IMG/VR virus record: IMGVR_UViG_3300025646_000056
Coordinates: 1 to 53,261 of that record
DNA: 53,261 bases
Reading direction: 5' to 3' (one strand)
Source of the DNA: a virus
Shown here: piece by piece, positions 27,101-35,008 of the stretch
Numbering within the stretch: the first letter of the stretch is position 1
How the letters are laid out: every line of letters begins with the position of its first letter
Made by a program: the position numbers and the translations under genes
The notes under the pieces: generated by a model
What the model was told of the DNA's origin: nothing
Seen by the model: the letters and a program-made list of their open reading frames with translations, nothing else
Databases searched by the model: none

Positions 27101-28748
27101 TTATGTTTTCTTTGATGGTGTTGATGTAAGTGAACATTGTACCTTTGTCAAGTCTTCTCAGACTGTAAGACTGATTGACGAACCACTAATCACAGATTCA
27201 AATGGTGATATCAATAAGTCTGTTCAACTTAAGTTTACAATTCCCGCTGGTCAATTCCGAACAGGAAAGAAATTACTGAGACTAACCGATAGTCCTTCAA
27301 ATGCAGTATCTTCTACAAAGACAGCCGCAGAAACTATTTACTCTGCACAAGGAATCGTAGACTCTGACGATTTGACCTCAATCGCAACTCGTTTGCCTCA
27401 TATCGTAAGAAACGGCGTAAATGAAGATAGAATTCTAACAACTGAAGGGTCAAGAATTGCAAGAGATCCTCTTGCTCAAACATTCAAGATCATGGAATCT
27501 CTTTACCCTGAAGGTGTGTATGTCAGGAGCGTATCAGTTTACTTCAAGAAGAAGTCATCAACCCTTCCTGTCACTCTCCAACTTCGTCCTACGATCAATG
27601 GATATCCAAACAGCAATACAGTGTATCCTTTCGCAGAAGCCGTGAAAAAGGCTTCGGAAGTTAATGTAAGTGAAACACCTGATGTTGCTGATATTGGAAG
27701 TGCAACAACATTCACTTTCTCTTCACCTGTTCATCTTCTGCCAGGAGAACACTCTATTGTTCTTCTCTCAAACAGTGATGAATACGAAACATACATTTCA
27801 ATCATGGGTGAGAACCAAATCGGTACAGAAATTCCAGTAACGGAACAACCAAACACAGGTGTTCTTTATCGATCACAAAACGCTGGAACATGGGCGGCTG
27901 ACAAGAACGCCGATCTCATGTTCAAGATCGAGAAATGTGTGTTCGATTCTTCTGGACTCAATACTCTGACCCTCAAGGAAAGAAAGGGTTCTGATAACTA
28001 CACAGGATCAGTAAAGATAGACTCGTTCAATCTGAATGCAGGAGTAATCAACTGGCCAAGTTCACGCTACGAACTCAAAATGCGATTTACTCCAAACAGC
28101 GCACTCAATGTTTCTGCTTCCAGTACGGAATATCCTGTAACAGTGAACGAAACAGTTTCTCTTCGTGAATCTAAGAAGGTAAATCTTGCAAATGCGGATA
28201 CCAACAACACCTTGATTCTAAATGCTTATATAATCGGAGAAAGTTCTGATGTTTCTCCCGTCTTTGATTTGAATAGAGCTTCTTTGGTGTGTGTAGAAAA
28301 TAGAATCGAAGGAAATAAGGACACATCTAGAGGTGGTCAAGGATATAACGGAGAACTTGACGCGAAGGCTCCTCCGATATTAAGTGGGTCCGTGCCAAGA
28401 GCAAGATATATCACTCGACAAGTAAACCTCGAATCTGGTTTTGGTTCTTCGAATGTCAAAGTTATTCTGAATCAATATAAACCAACTGGTTCTGATATAC
28501 AAGTATTCGTGAAACAACAAGCAGAAGGAGATGACACTCCATTCGAAAATGCCGAATACCTAAAACTGACTCCAAATTATACAGAAAACTTGGATGGATA
28601 TCGTCAAGTCGAATACACACTGGACGAAGATTTAGCAGAACCAATGGGTCGATTTGCAATCAAAGTTTGTTTGTATGCTGACGGAGCTCCTGTGAATACT
28701 GCGGTAGTCCCACTAGTCAAAGATATGAGAGTGATTGCGTTAGCATGA
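21189..28748 (+). CDS. Giant DUF4815-type baseplate/tail structural protein (gp10 position)
   Basis: 2519 residues, the largest gene here (7.5 kb). The N-terminus DFDGTKNYLKILFKPGFAVQ then ARELTQLQTVLQTQIERFGN (about 18-57) is the signature of the DUF4815 proteins of marine T4-like phages. Residues 300-1250 are beta-rich and contain diverged versions of the module found in gp7/gp8 (near 22,289, 23,610 and 24,580). Residues about 1690-1770 form a charged helical segment (MRDIGKLEKRIEEIEYFSTL), followed by domains with DPLAQTF (about 2095), a jelly-roll-like VSVYFKKKS...LLPGEHSIVLLS region (about 2115-2200), and a final beta domain. In the T4 order this is the slot of gp10, the wedge initiator and fibre attachment protein. 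The gp10 link is positional. GGAGCGAG precedes the ATG. Confidence 0.75.
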   Translation: MPSYDPDLTSGDPYYDDFDGTKNYLKILFKPGFAVQARELTQLQTVLQTQIERFGNFVFKNGTPVYGSGLTEKSISFVRAQSLSDANVSAIVGDVVTGTGDKANLRAKVIKAETGLSSGSDTFPVLFLQYLSGGGTAGDFFTINDEVYSENQDISFNVKENENDLIAATGDALACSIDSGIFYVDGFFVYINPQTAIPYRLSEENEIEKPSALEIGFESGAPDGVRLYQYPTNRVGLQINKQVIDAFDDATLTDPSRGSYNYSAPGADRYQVDPVFTSKVLNITTNTPSEFIDEDFVDVLRVENGIVTRRYNRTELSGLEDTLARRTYDESGNYTVRPFNASVLNHLRTDKYQVDVTLTSISEIFSQGDIIFGSGSTAEVLDVLDRTNYVGATAQRLIVDMQTGRFDEQDTIVETGVSPAAGGVMTKVQFLPDATGVYSTEQGGTADKLAVSINPGKAYVFGYEFETQSPTNIETDRARTDDSLQGIDLNAIVGNAMIAETDYLPANDEAIKYSGNRFDNYPFDNTTTILGAAGPFSYNNFPQVDLKSDYVQINIPYRANESARAKINYWAPLFATEHNANYDSALVLSNFSSATLASSSDSLVVGQNSGAYYLPTVATDGGYSTIGQGVDFAPNEKLDRYLQKIVFSEGYRSTARYSTFRGLDHAADAGYNQIYGDFMGEVAEQGATCAALRQIFLGNIDQSVGEGVGPSAYLRSAGIARRWIPAGTVANRRNSSLIIQSAGPGGFSKAGNVIQQGWAGISGTTQNCTPNAYGSSIRSIVNKSVYAIRVGDGYQNDSVPYNETLNFAVGEVVRQFQYGVTNDASAGGFEIAGGLYTNPNDLQEAIGEVLAWVLTSSGPVVYIELVSGDVPFLPTCGFNSSSYPGIIPTSFKTSCPNKFVGFIDSVSTEIPENGGETIDYVLTYGAIDGTDQTLDVQEIIFDADDNGILQNGYLNLMQDDVIDGIPNSDFNPGSPAISGKTVEGIVEDGYVSDNYKHGQYVLQFTYNDWVDTVLSYDDYINNADIINKGVVVSWDPSQNKLITSLCDGFQGFQRDLGYIFGLYDHTCDNKFVAYGANGIASNSTVLSDFSAIVDLKDTYNVTTKNFVGFGSYIEGETASQLLQSKSNFVPGRYYTVGESVVQAVPGGTPTGYATGVVESFSARDLGNSGDTQDTVLLIKTNPGPTFEVGFNASGILEGTVSNGVYVKSPTGRITTNTSAYGLSKSFFSGHLGTGGNSSDQYYKNVPVTIGNARIRQIRELSNDAHIVSFFDVNMFNKRENKSFFLSETKSVYYGYAKNSDAVGPDNTFGGKLFDIHPNYLGRVYNPDKTSLMFEVPVGDVVKSINSMDYRAIKEFTIDFGVNTETSISSGNSLLRFVGGGSSGGVVDGVDLNNYIMIDNDGKIMDLLSDAFTLRTNNTDFGDFGKLTITKNQGGGTGTFPTTTRFSLIASLDVNPGENIQSSPIRFKKLKEFTETFASGDIKTTKDGQKYFELSNNDIYSFIDAYDNGVGLTADVYDKFTLDNGQRDNLYTRGRLYLINNGLSDFGSTTDVSFGNANFVTPVEVTYRYFEHSGVGPFVAESYINETPQQSDELKFTFDDIPVYVSPNSGEVTRLNKVVDFRPSFNGTNFTDVFLPASGQAFNISYSYYLPRIDRLVVTRDKNFKIIKGVPALDPKSPDDVVDAMELYKFYIPAYTYNPKDVVSKFIENKRFTMRDIGKLEKRIEEIEYFSTLSSLERETEALFVKDANGNDRFKNGIIVDQFTGHDIGDVQNPDYNISIDFENQELHPPFSSRNVDFDVLTLNSLHKTTDNLVMLPFTTETLITQPLATNTANLNTFGALNWLGQVVLDPPLDNWYDLNQNPDVLINVEGENDAWENLGSKAFGTKWNDWQSSWSGVESRIDKAKLPSKDKSKRVTKTTVQKDRNGITNKAVPDRVLNKVGNRIVDTSIIPFVRSRTVNVTATNMRPNTRVYVFFDGVDVSEHCTFVKSSQTVRLIDEPLITDSNGDINKSVQLKFTIPAGQFRTGKKLLRLTDSPSNAVSSTKTAAETIYSAQGIVDSDDLTSIATRLPHIVRNGVNEDRILTTEGSRIARDPLAQTFKIMESLYPEGVYVRSVSVYFKKKSSTLPVTLQLRPTINGYPNSNTVYPFAEAVKKASEVNVSETPDVADIGSATTFTFSSPVHLLPGEHSIVLLSNSDEYETYISIMGENQIGTEIPVTEQPNTGVLYRSQNAGTWAADKNADLMFKIEKCVFDSSGLNTLTLKERKGSDNYTGSVKIDSFNLNAGVINWPSSRYELKMRFTPNSALNVSASSTEYPVTVNETVSLRESKKVNLANADTNNTLILNAYIIGESSDVSPVFDLNRASLVCVENRIEGNKDTSRGGQGYNGELDAKAPPILSGSVPRARYITRQVNLESGFGSSNVKVILNQYKPTGSDIQVFVKQQAEGDDTPFENAEYLKLTPNYTENLDGYRQVEYTLDEDLAEPMGRFAIKVCLYADGAPVNTAVVPLVKDMRVIALA

Positions 28749-28969
28749 CACATAAAAACTTCATAAATATCGAAGGTAGAACTGATTTGAAAAGAGATCC
28801 AAATTCTAAAGCCATTTTATCAAACAACAAAGATGCGTTTCTAGCCTATCAGGAAAAAAAGAAACAACAAGAAGAGTTGCAAAAAATAAAAGAAGAACAA
28901 GGATTTCTTCGTGAAGAACTCAATGAAATAAAAAATCTTTTACAGATATTGACCAGAGGAATTAACTGA
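28745..28969 (+). CDS. Small coiled-coil protein between structural genes
   Basis: 74 residues, overlapping the giant gene by 4 bases (ATGA) and the fibre-like gene by one base, so it is translationally linked to both. N-terminal part Asn/Asp/Lys-rich; residues 32-70 form an uninterrupted Lys/Glu/Gln-rich amphipathic helix with Leu heptads (EELQKIKEEQ, LREELNEIKNLLQIL), a good coiled-coil candidate. Similar tiny genes occur in marine T4-like phages at this place. A connector or chaperone for the fibre is possible; function unknown. Confidence 0.7.
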   Translation: MTHKNFINIEGRTDLKRDPNSKAILSNNKDAFLAYQEKKKQQEELQKIKEEQGFLREELNEIKNLLQILTRGIN

Positions 28970-31887
28970 TGCCAGGTTCAACATTAGACAACTTACAGAT
29001 CACTGAAACATTTTATGGTTGGTACAACAAAACCAATGAAATCATCGACCTTCTAAATTCTTTAGTAGGGGATGGAATCTCTGGTGCTACACTTGATGAC
29101 GGTAATCTTATCATCACTCTTATCGATGGCACGACTCTTGATGCTGGTTATGTGATGGGATCTACTGGTACGAGTTTTGTTGATGCTTCTGTAATTGATG
29201 GGTATTTAATTCTTGGTCTAGATTCTGGTGCTTCTGTTACTGCTGGTTATGTTCAAGGTCCAACAGGTCAAACAGGAGCAAGGGGAGAAACCGGAGACAC
29301 AGGTGATCCAGGCACAACTGGTCCGACTGGAGAAGGTGTTCCGCCTGGTGGTTTTGCTGGTTATGCTCTGGTAAAAACCTCTGATGTTTCATATGAAACC
29401 GAATGGGCAGACGTTTCTTCTGTTGCTAGAAGTCATCCAGGCAAAATAGGTGGATATGAGGGTGGTACTGGTAGTTTGATTTTTGGTAGAGGACTTTCTC
29501 AGGACGGAAGATTGTTGTTCCCGAGATGGTCAACAAACTATTATATCTCACAGGTACACCAAGGACCAGGCATCGCGATGGCAGGTGCAACTGGTTTATA
29601 TCCTGTCGCTGGTCTTATGACTGGATTCACTAGCGGTTATGACGACGGATTGACTGCTGGTATCAAGGTATTAAATTTCCTCGAAAATACCTTACCATTC
29701 GAAGGGAATGTCTACACAGACGCCAACTCAGATTGTCTGGGGCAAACTCTTGATGGACCTCCCGGTTATTACTGGAATAGAATGAAATATTTCCCAACAT
29801 GTAAGTTACAACCATTCTATGTTGGAAACTATTGCTATATTGATAAGTATTTGACTTATATCGCTGGATATGAGAACAATATTCCAGATGCAAGAACTGA
29901 TCGAAGAGGTATGTATGCTTGGTTTGGTGTAATTCCTGCTAATTCATTCCCAACTGGAACACCCCAGAGTGAAGTTGTTCAGTTTGATGGATTTGTAGAA
30001 GGTTCTACTTGTGCATACTTCTTCAGGGATTCTGGTGTTGGTTTGTGTGGTAATGGTTTTGCTGTATCTGTCACAGATGAAGATTTTGATGTAACAGGAA
30101 TTACAACATGTGCTTGGACCGGTGACTATGTACGAGAAGTAACACCAGGCAGAACTGGTCCTATTTCTCTGTACCCAGAAGCTTCTGGTCCTCTTGGATT
30201 AGGAAATGGTTTTGTATTACAACCAGGCTGGTATTATCTCATGTCAGAATTTATTCCTACTGCTTGGTTTAGTGTTGGAAGTGCTCTTGACACCATAGGT
30301 TCAACATTAGCGTATGAAAAAGGCAGAAGTGGAGATCAAGTCTTATTCACGCATACAAATGCAGCAAATAATTTTGGTGATATGAGTTTGTTTGGTTTGA
30401 ATGGTTTTGAGTTAGCTCCAGAAAATGAAGTAACTGGTGTTGGATCACCATTCACTCCGAGTGCATATCTTGGTATTTCTAGCATTCGCCAATCAATGAA
30501 AACTATTCCAACCGGACTCTCTCCTTACCTATGGTTTACTCAAGGTCTGAGTGGTGGAGGGGTTGCAAGGTTTGGAACAGGTGATTCAGGAAATTACCTA
30601 AAGGGACACATTGGATTACATCCAATACATGAGAGTGTTGACCAATCTGGAGCAATTACAATTCGCCCACAAACTCCAGAACAAGCCTCTGCTCCAAGAA
30701 TTGGTATTTCCATAAAGAGTGCGTCTACTCAAAGAGACTCTCTAAGAAACATTGATCTTGGAACGAATCCTGCTGATGCTGCTAACTTCTGCACATACGA
30801 ATGGGACGGTCTAGTTGGATGGGGTGGAACTTATGAAGGAATCCAAGGTACTCCAGACAATATCAAATGTGATGAATGTTTTGGTGGTACTGCTGGTGGT
30901 CCAAGACCTTTTGACTGGCATAGAGTTATCTTTGGTGGATTTGGATCCAACGACACTGATTCGTATTACTCCAGTGTAAATGGATTAATCACATATAAGA
31001 TTCAACTTTCATGCGAAACTGGATTATGCCCAACATTCTGCGCTCCTCCTGGATTCCCCGTAACTGGAGCTCTATCCCCTGCACCTCAAGACTTAGTTTA
31101 TGTGTCGGAATTTGATCAAACTACAGAGGTTATGACTAACTGGACCAATCCATCGTTTGGTGGATCTACTAACGGTGATAATAACTTAGTCTATCCAAAT
31201 GGAGATCCTTTAATTATATTCGAGAACTGCAACAATGATGATGGTACAATATATGATTGTACTCAAACACTAGGTGGTGTTGAATATGTATTTGTTCCAG
31301 ATGTTAATCAGCCCGCGGAATTTGGAGACTTCAAATACTATCCAAGAGGAGCTAACAGAGGAAACCTTCAAGGTTTTAATCAAGACGGCGGTTACTCTTG
31401 TGATTCTCATTACCCAGGCAGTTCAATGAATCCGTTTGGATTAACAACCGCAGGTGCAACTGCAAATCCAGATCAGGGTTGGATTATGATATTCGATGAT
31501 TCTGGAAATACCTACTTCTTTGGTTTCTATAATGGAGAAACAGGAGCCGAGGGATCTGGTATTGTAAATGGTAGTCCAGTTGGTGCTACGAGTGGTTGTT
31601 TTGATTGTTATAAAGAACATACTGGTACAATGGGATCTTTTGATGGCTCCTTTAGTAGCTGCGGTAACTTAGAAAGTTTACCGCCTGGTTCCGATATAGA
31701 TCCAGGCGAGTTTGGAGGTCAAGGTGGTGGACCTGCTTCTATATCAACATATGTGAATGCACAAGAATCAATTCACGTAGCATGGTATGGGAATTTCCCA
31801 GGCACAGAGAAAAATCACTTGATCAAGTATACATCAACATTTGGTTGCACAAGTGGAACCGAATATCCAGAATATCAAGGGCCTTGA
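28969..31887 (+). CDS. Fibre-like virion protein with collagen-like segment
   Basis: 972 residues. Residues 1-95 are a repetitive beta region (two 'LxDGxxLxAGYVxG' repeats near 50-65 and 82-98). Residues 97-123 are nine Gly-x-y triplets rich in Thr/Asp/Pro (GPTGQTGARGETGD, then TGDPGTTGPTGEG), a collagen-like trimer stalk. The rest is Gly/Tyr/Asn/Pro-rich with scattered cysteines (CDECFGG, CETGLCPTFC, CDCYKEH-type clusters) and looks like globular receptor- or glycan-binding domains. It lies between the gp10-slot gene and the PAAR tip protein, where T4 has fibre genes 11-12, so it may replace them as a short fibre or adhesin. No named fibre family is recognised. Confidence 0.6.
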   Translation: MPGSTLDNLQITETFYGWYNKTNEIIDLLNSLVGDGISGATLDDGNLIITLIDGTTLDAGYVMGSTGTSFVDASVIDGYLILGLDSGASVTAGYVQGPTGQTGARGETGDTGDPGTTGPTGEGVPPGGFAGYALVKTSDVSYETEWADVSSVARSHPGKIGGYEGGTGSLIFGRGLSQDGRLLFPRWSTNYYISQVHQGPGIAMAGATGLYPVAGLMTGFTSGYDDGLTAGIKVLNFLENTLPFEGNVYTDANSDCLGQTLDGPPGYYWNRMKYFPTCKLQPFYVGNYCYIDKYLTYIAGYENNIPDARTDRRGMYAWFGVIPANSFPTGTPQSEVVQFDGFVEGSTCAYFFRDSGVGLCGNGFAVSVTDEDFDVTGITTCAWTGDYVREVTPGRTGPISLYPEASGPLGLGNGFVLQPGWYYLMSEFIPTAWFSVGSALDTIGSTLAYEKGRSGDQVLFTHTNAANNFGDMSLFGLNGFELAPENEVTGVGSPFTPSAYLGISSIRQSMKTIPTGLSPYLWFTQGLSGGGVARFGTGDSGNYLKGHIGLHPIHESVDQSGAITIRPQTPEQASAPRIGISIKSASTQRDSLRNIDLGTNPADAANFCTYEWDGLVGWGGTYEGIQGTPDNIKCDECFGGTAGGPRPFDWHRVIFGGFGSNDTDSYYSSVNGLITYKIQLSCETGLCPTFCAPPGFPVTGALSPAPQDLVYVSEFDQTTEVMTNWTNPSFGGSTNGDNNLVYPNGDPLIIFENCNNDDGTIYDCTQTLGGVEYVFVPDVNQPAEFGDFKYYPRGANRGNLQGFNQDGGYSCDSHYPGSSMNPFGLTTAGATANPDQGWIMIFDDSGNTYFFGFYNGETGAEGSGIVNGSPVGATSGCFDCYKEHTGTMGSFDGSFSSCGNLESLPPGSDIDPGEFGGQGGGPASISTYVNAQESIHVAWYGNFPGTEKNHLIKYTSTFGCTSGTEYPEYQGP

Positions 31888-31888
31888 T

Positions 31889-32194
31889 ATGCCAAAACCA
31901 ATGTTAAACGGTGACTTAAATGATGCTTTGGGTCACAATCATTATCCAGCAACACCAATTGTCTCAAACTCAAATGTATTGATTGAGGGTAAACCTGTTG
32001 CAAGAGTTGGTGATGCGTATATCGGCACACATATATTCAACGGTGATCCAAAAATTCAACATCCAGCTGGTGTCGCACAAACAGGTTCTTCTAAATTATT
32101 AATCAATGGTAGACCTGTTCATCGTGAAGGTGATGCCATTTCTTGTGGTTCGATTGCTGGTAAAAGTTCATGTGTGACAATTGAAGTGCCATAG
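31889..32194 (+). CDS. 5.4: PAAR-domain spike tip protein (gp5.4-like)
   Basis: 101 residues from the ATG at 31889, one base after the fibre-like gene's stop, with AAGGG upstream. A longer in-frame start at 31841 lies inside that gene and adds an un-PAAR-like leader. T4 gp5.4 is 97 residues. The PAAR features are plain: GHNHYPATPI near the N-terminus, VLIEGKPVARVGDAY (33-47), the matching second repeat LLINGRPVHREGDAISCGS, and His/Cys residues that would hold the metal ion at the apex. It caps the gp5 beta-helix and sharpens it for outer-membrane puncture, implying a Gram-negative host. Confidence 0.9.
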   Translation: MPKPMLNGDLNDALGHNHYPATPIVSNSNVLIEGKPVARVGDAYIGTHIFNGDPKIQHPAGVAQTGSSKLLINGRPVHREGDAISCGSIAGKSSCVTIEVP

Positions 32195-32201
32195 TTACTT
32201 T

Positions 32202-32230
32202 CGTTCTTATACATAATAAAGAACGGAGGT
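32202..32230 (+). promoter_or_regulatory. Hairpin directly before the gp13 ribosome binding site
   Basis: CGTTCTT (32202-32208) and AAGAACG (32219-32225) form a perfect 7-bp stem with a 10-base AT-rich loop, ending one base before the GGAGG of gp13 (coordinates include it). There is no T-run after it, so it is not a normal terminator. It could affect mRNA processing or gp13 translation. Confidence 0.4.
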
Positions 32231-32234
32231 CTAA

Positions 32235-32987
32235 ATGGCAAGAGTAAGTTCCAGACAGGATCTGAAAGACTACTGCTTTCGTAGACTCGGATACCCAGTT
32301 GTAGAAATCAATGTAGATGATGCTCAGGTAGAAGATCGCATCGACGATGCGATCGAACTTTTCACAGAGTATCATTTTGATGGTGTCGAACCACAATATC
32401 TAAAGCACCAAATCACTCAAGAGGATATAGATAATCAATATCTGAATATGGATTTGGTTGACGAACGAGTAGTAAGTGTTGTTCGTTGTTTTCAGTTCGG
32501 ACAGAACACTTCTGCAAATCTGTTCAATGTAAAGTATCAAATTGCACTGAATGATTTTTATGGTCTTCGCAATCCCGTTTCACTTCAAAACTACGACATG
32601 ACAATGAGACATCTTGAGATGTTGGAAGATATTCTCACTCCTGAGAAAAAGGTAAGATTCAATCGAGTCACCAATCGACTTTATCTTGACATGAAATGGG
32701 ACGAAGAAGTAAATGTCGGTGATTGGTTAGTCTTTGAGTCATATGTCGCAGTAAATCCAGAAGTTTTCCGAGAGTTTTATAACGATCGCTTTCTCAAAGA
32801 ATATGCAACTGTCGTTATCAAGAAACAATGGGCTACAAATCTTTCCAAGTTCGAAGGACTGCAACTCCCAGGCGGGGTTCAGTTCAATGCTCAACAAATG
32901 TTGTCAGAGGCAAACGAAGAGAAAAGTCGTCTTGAAGAAGAGTTATCACTTAAATACGAATTACCACCCGACTTCATGACGGGATGA
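32235..32987 (+). CDS. 13: Neck protein gp13
   Basis: 250 residues (T4 309). Forms part of the neck/collar that closes the filled head and joins it to the tail. The N-terminal LKDYCFRRLGYPVVEINVDD and VEDRIDDAIELFTEYHFDG (about 10-50) is strongly typical of the marine T4-like gp13. Further on are NLFNVKYQIALNDFYGL, LYLDMKWDE and a C-terminal helix YATVVIKKQWATNLSKF and LPGGVQFN. It starts the gp13-14-15-16-17 run, with GGAGG at a good distance from the ATG. Confidence 0.92.
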   Translation: MARVSSRQDLKDYCFRRLGYPVVEINVDDAQVEDRIDDAIELFTEYHFDGVEPQYLKHQITQEDIDNQYLNMDLVDERVVSVVRCFQFGQNTSANLFNVKYQIALNDFYGLRNPVSLQNYDMTMRHLEMLEDILTPEKKVRFNRVTNRLYLDMKWDEEVNVGDWLVFESYVAVNPEVFREFYNDRFLKEYATVVIKKQWATNLSKFEGLQLPGGVQFNAQQMLSEANEEKSRLEEELSLKYELPPDFMTG

Positions 32988-32991
32988 TCCT

Positions 32992-33642
32992 ATGGCCACA
33001 AATCCATTTTTCAATCACAAACCAGCACAGTCATCCAGACTATTCGAAGACCTCACCATCGAAGCCATAAAAATGTATGGTAAAGATATGGTATATCTTC
33101 CCCGTACTCTAGTAAGAGAAGATACTGTCTTCGGAGAAGATAATTCTTCTATCTTTTCTGATGGCGTTGAAATGGAAATGTATATTGAGTCTATTGATGG
33201 ATTTGGTGCGAACGATCAAATCACACAATTTGGTTTTGAAATACAAGATACAGTCGATCTTGTAGTTGCAAAGAAAATCTTTGAACGAGGATTGAGTCAT
33301 ATAGAAAATATCACTCATCCACGCGAAGGTGATTTGATTTACTTTCCACTCTCCAACTATATCTTTGAAGTCAAATATGTAGAACATGAAAATCCTTTTT
33401 ATCAATTAGGAAAACTCTACACATACAAACTCTCTTGTCAACTATTCCGTTACTCTTATGAACAAATGCAAACAGGTTGGTCGGAAATCGACAAACTGGA
33501 ATCGATCGTTGCAGGCGTCACAAATGATTCTGGATCAGTTGTTCCTCAAGATGGATTTGGTCAAAACACGGATATTGAAACTGGAGGTAGTTCAATTCTT
33601 GACTTCTCAGAGAGAGATCCGTTCTCGGAGGGTAACTACTGA
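32992..33642 (+). CDS. 14: Neck protein gp14
   Basis: 216 residues (T4 256). With gp13 it forms the neck ring that prevents DNA leakage and receives the tail. Recognised by the N-terminal NPFFNHK, then LFEDLTIEAIKMYGKDMVYLP (about 18-38), the QFGFEIQDTVDLVVAKKIFE region, and DLIYFPLSNYIFEVKYVEHE near 105-124. The last 45 residues are a polar Asp/Gly/Ser tail. Only 4 bases separate it from gp13, and its stop overlaps the gp15 start by one base. Confidence 0.92.
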   Translation: MATNPFFNHKPAQSSRLFEDLTIEAIKMYGKDMVYLPRTLVREDTVFGEDNSSIFSDGVEMEMYIESIDGFGANDQITQFGFEIQDTVDLVVAKKIFERGLSHIENITHPREGDLIYFPLSNYIFEVKYVEHENPFYQLGKLYTYKLSCQLFRYSYEQMQTGWSEIDKLESIVAGVTNDSGSVVPQDGFGQNTDIETGGSSILDFSERDPFSEGNY

Positions 33643-34571
33643 TGTTCGGTAATCATTTTTATCACGAAACAATTCGAAACTCCGTTGTTGCTTTTGGTAC
33701 ACTCTTTAATGATTTGACCATTGTAAAGAAAGATGGAAACGGGGACGATCGTTTATCCATTCAAGTACCATTAGCATATGCAGCAAGAGAAAAATTTATA
33801 CAAAGATTAAAAGAAGATTCTCGATTAGACGATGACACAAACCCCAATCCACATGTTCAAATGACACTCCCTCGTATGTCGTTTAATATGGTTTCTATGT
33901 CATATGATGCTGGAAGAAAAAGAAACACAATCCACCGAAGAAGAATTAAAGATATTCAAGAAGAACAAGGATATCTTTCATATCAATACACAGAAGTTCC
34001 ATATAATTTTGGATTTGAACTTGGTGTTTATGCTACAACATTTGAAGATGGACTGCAAATCGTAGAACAAATAGTTCCCTATTTCACTCCAGAATTTAAT
34101 GTAACATTCCAAAGGGCGGGTGGAACATCTGACATCAATACTAAAATTGATCTACCCATAATCCTAGAATCTGTAAACTTGGATTACGATTATCTTGGTG
34201 ATTTTGAACAGAGACGATTACTGATATGGACTTTGACATTCAATGTTAAAACGCATTTATATGGGCCTATCAAGAGAGAAAAGACAATTCTCAGTACCTC
34301 TTCCACTCTCTTTGATTTGGATGGATTTACATCTGGTCAAATCACCGGACATCCCGGTGAGTTTGAGTTCCGATCATCTACAGGAAACACTTACTATGGA
34401 GCAACATCTCGTATAGACGTAGGAATCTCAGGAGGAACTGGTATCTTTATTGATGGTTCTCAAGAAACTCCAAATGCTGATCCACCTTATACATTCACAG
34501 AGTTCAAATATCAGTTCGACGATCCAAACGGTGGCGATGATGTGATTAATACTACTGGAGTTACAACATGA
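33642..34571 (+). CDS. 15: Tail sheath stabiliser / tail terminator gp15
   Basis: 309 residues (T4 272). A hexamer at the head-proximal end of the tail that locks sheath and tube and docks to the neck. The T4 pattern is clear: MFGNHFYHETIRNSVVAFGT, LFNDLTIVKK, 'IQVPLAYAAREKFIQRL' (T4 'IRVPITYASKEHFMMKL'), LPRMSFNMVSMSYDAGRK, YATTFEDGLQIVEQIVPYF (T4 'YEDDMFQIVEQILPYF'), and 'RRLLIWTLTFNVKTHLYGP'. The extra C-terminus (from 235) is Gly/Ser/Thr-rich. Its stop overlaps gp16. Confidence 0.95.
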   Translation: MFGNHFYHETIRNSVVAFGTLFNDLTIVKKDGNGDDRLSIQVPLAYAAREKFIQRLKEDSRLDDDTNPNPHVQMTLPRMSFNMVSMSYDAGRKRNTIHRRRIKDIQEEQGYLSYQYTEVPYNFGFELGVYATTFEDGLQIVEQIVPYFTPEFNVTFQRAGGTSDINTKIDLPIILESVNLDYDYLGDFEQRRLLIWTLTFNVKTHLYGPIKREKTILSTSSTLFDLDGFTSGQITGHPGEFEFRSSTGNTYYGATSRIDVGISGGTGIFIDGSQETPNADPPYTFTEFKYQFDDPNGGDDVINTTGVTT

Positions 34572-35008
34572 AGGAAGATAATGTAGAAAAGAATTTGAAC
34601 GAGGTTTTTGATATAGAACCCGTAGTGATTGAAAGTGAAATTGTATCCGAGAGAAAAGAATCATACGAAAGTAAAAAAGTAGATAGAGACTTCGAAGAAA
34701 TTCGAAGTAATCTTAAAGAAGTCATTGACCGAGGTAACGAGGCAATTGACGGTATTTTGCAAGTTGCTTCTGAAACAGAGAGTCCAAGGGCTTATGAAGT
34801 CGCCGCACAGATGATAAAGACCGTGGCGGACGCCAACAAGGATCTGTTGGACATACACAAGAAGCTGAAGGATGTGAAACAAGAAAAGACTACGGTTCAC
34901 AATACCACTAACCAGTCCCTATTTGTTGGTTCGACTAAGGAACTGCAAATGTTTCTAAAAGAACAAAAGAAAATGATGGAGGCAAAGAATGCCGAGGACG
35001 GACAATGA
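34568..35008 (+). CDS. 16: Terminase small subunit gp16
   Basis: 146 residues (T4 164). Regulates DNA recognition and the ATPase of the packaging motor. An acidic, probably flexible N-terminus (1-35) precedes the helical core; SPRAYEVAAQMIKTVADANK (T4 '[20 protein letters not shown]') is conserved around residues 72-91, followed by a helix KDLLDIHKKLKDVK and NQSLFVGSTKELQMFLK (T4 'NATVFMGSPTELMDEI'). It overlaps gp15 by 4 bases and gp17 by 20 bases, so expression of the two terminase subunits is coupled. Confidence 0.92.
   Translation: MKEDNVEKNLNEVFDIEPVVIESEIVSERKESYESKKVDRDFEEIRSNLKEVIDRGNEAIDGILQVASETESPRAYEVAAQMIKTVADANKDLLDIHKKLKDVKQEKTTVHNTTNQSLFVGSTKELQMFLKEQKKMMEAKNAEDGQ

Noticed and set aside
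31841-31888. Upstream ATG (31841) as the PAAR gene start
   Set aside because: It would add 16 residues coded inside the fibre gene; the start at 31889 gives a PAAR protein of normal length.
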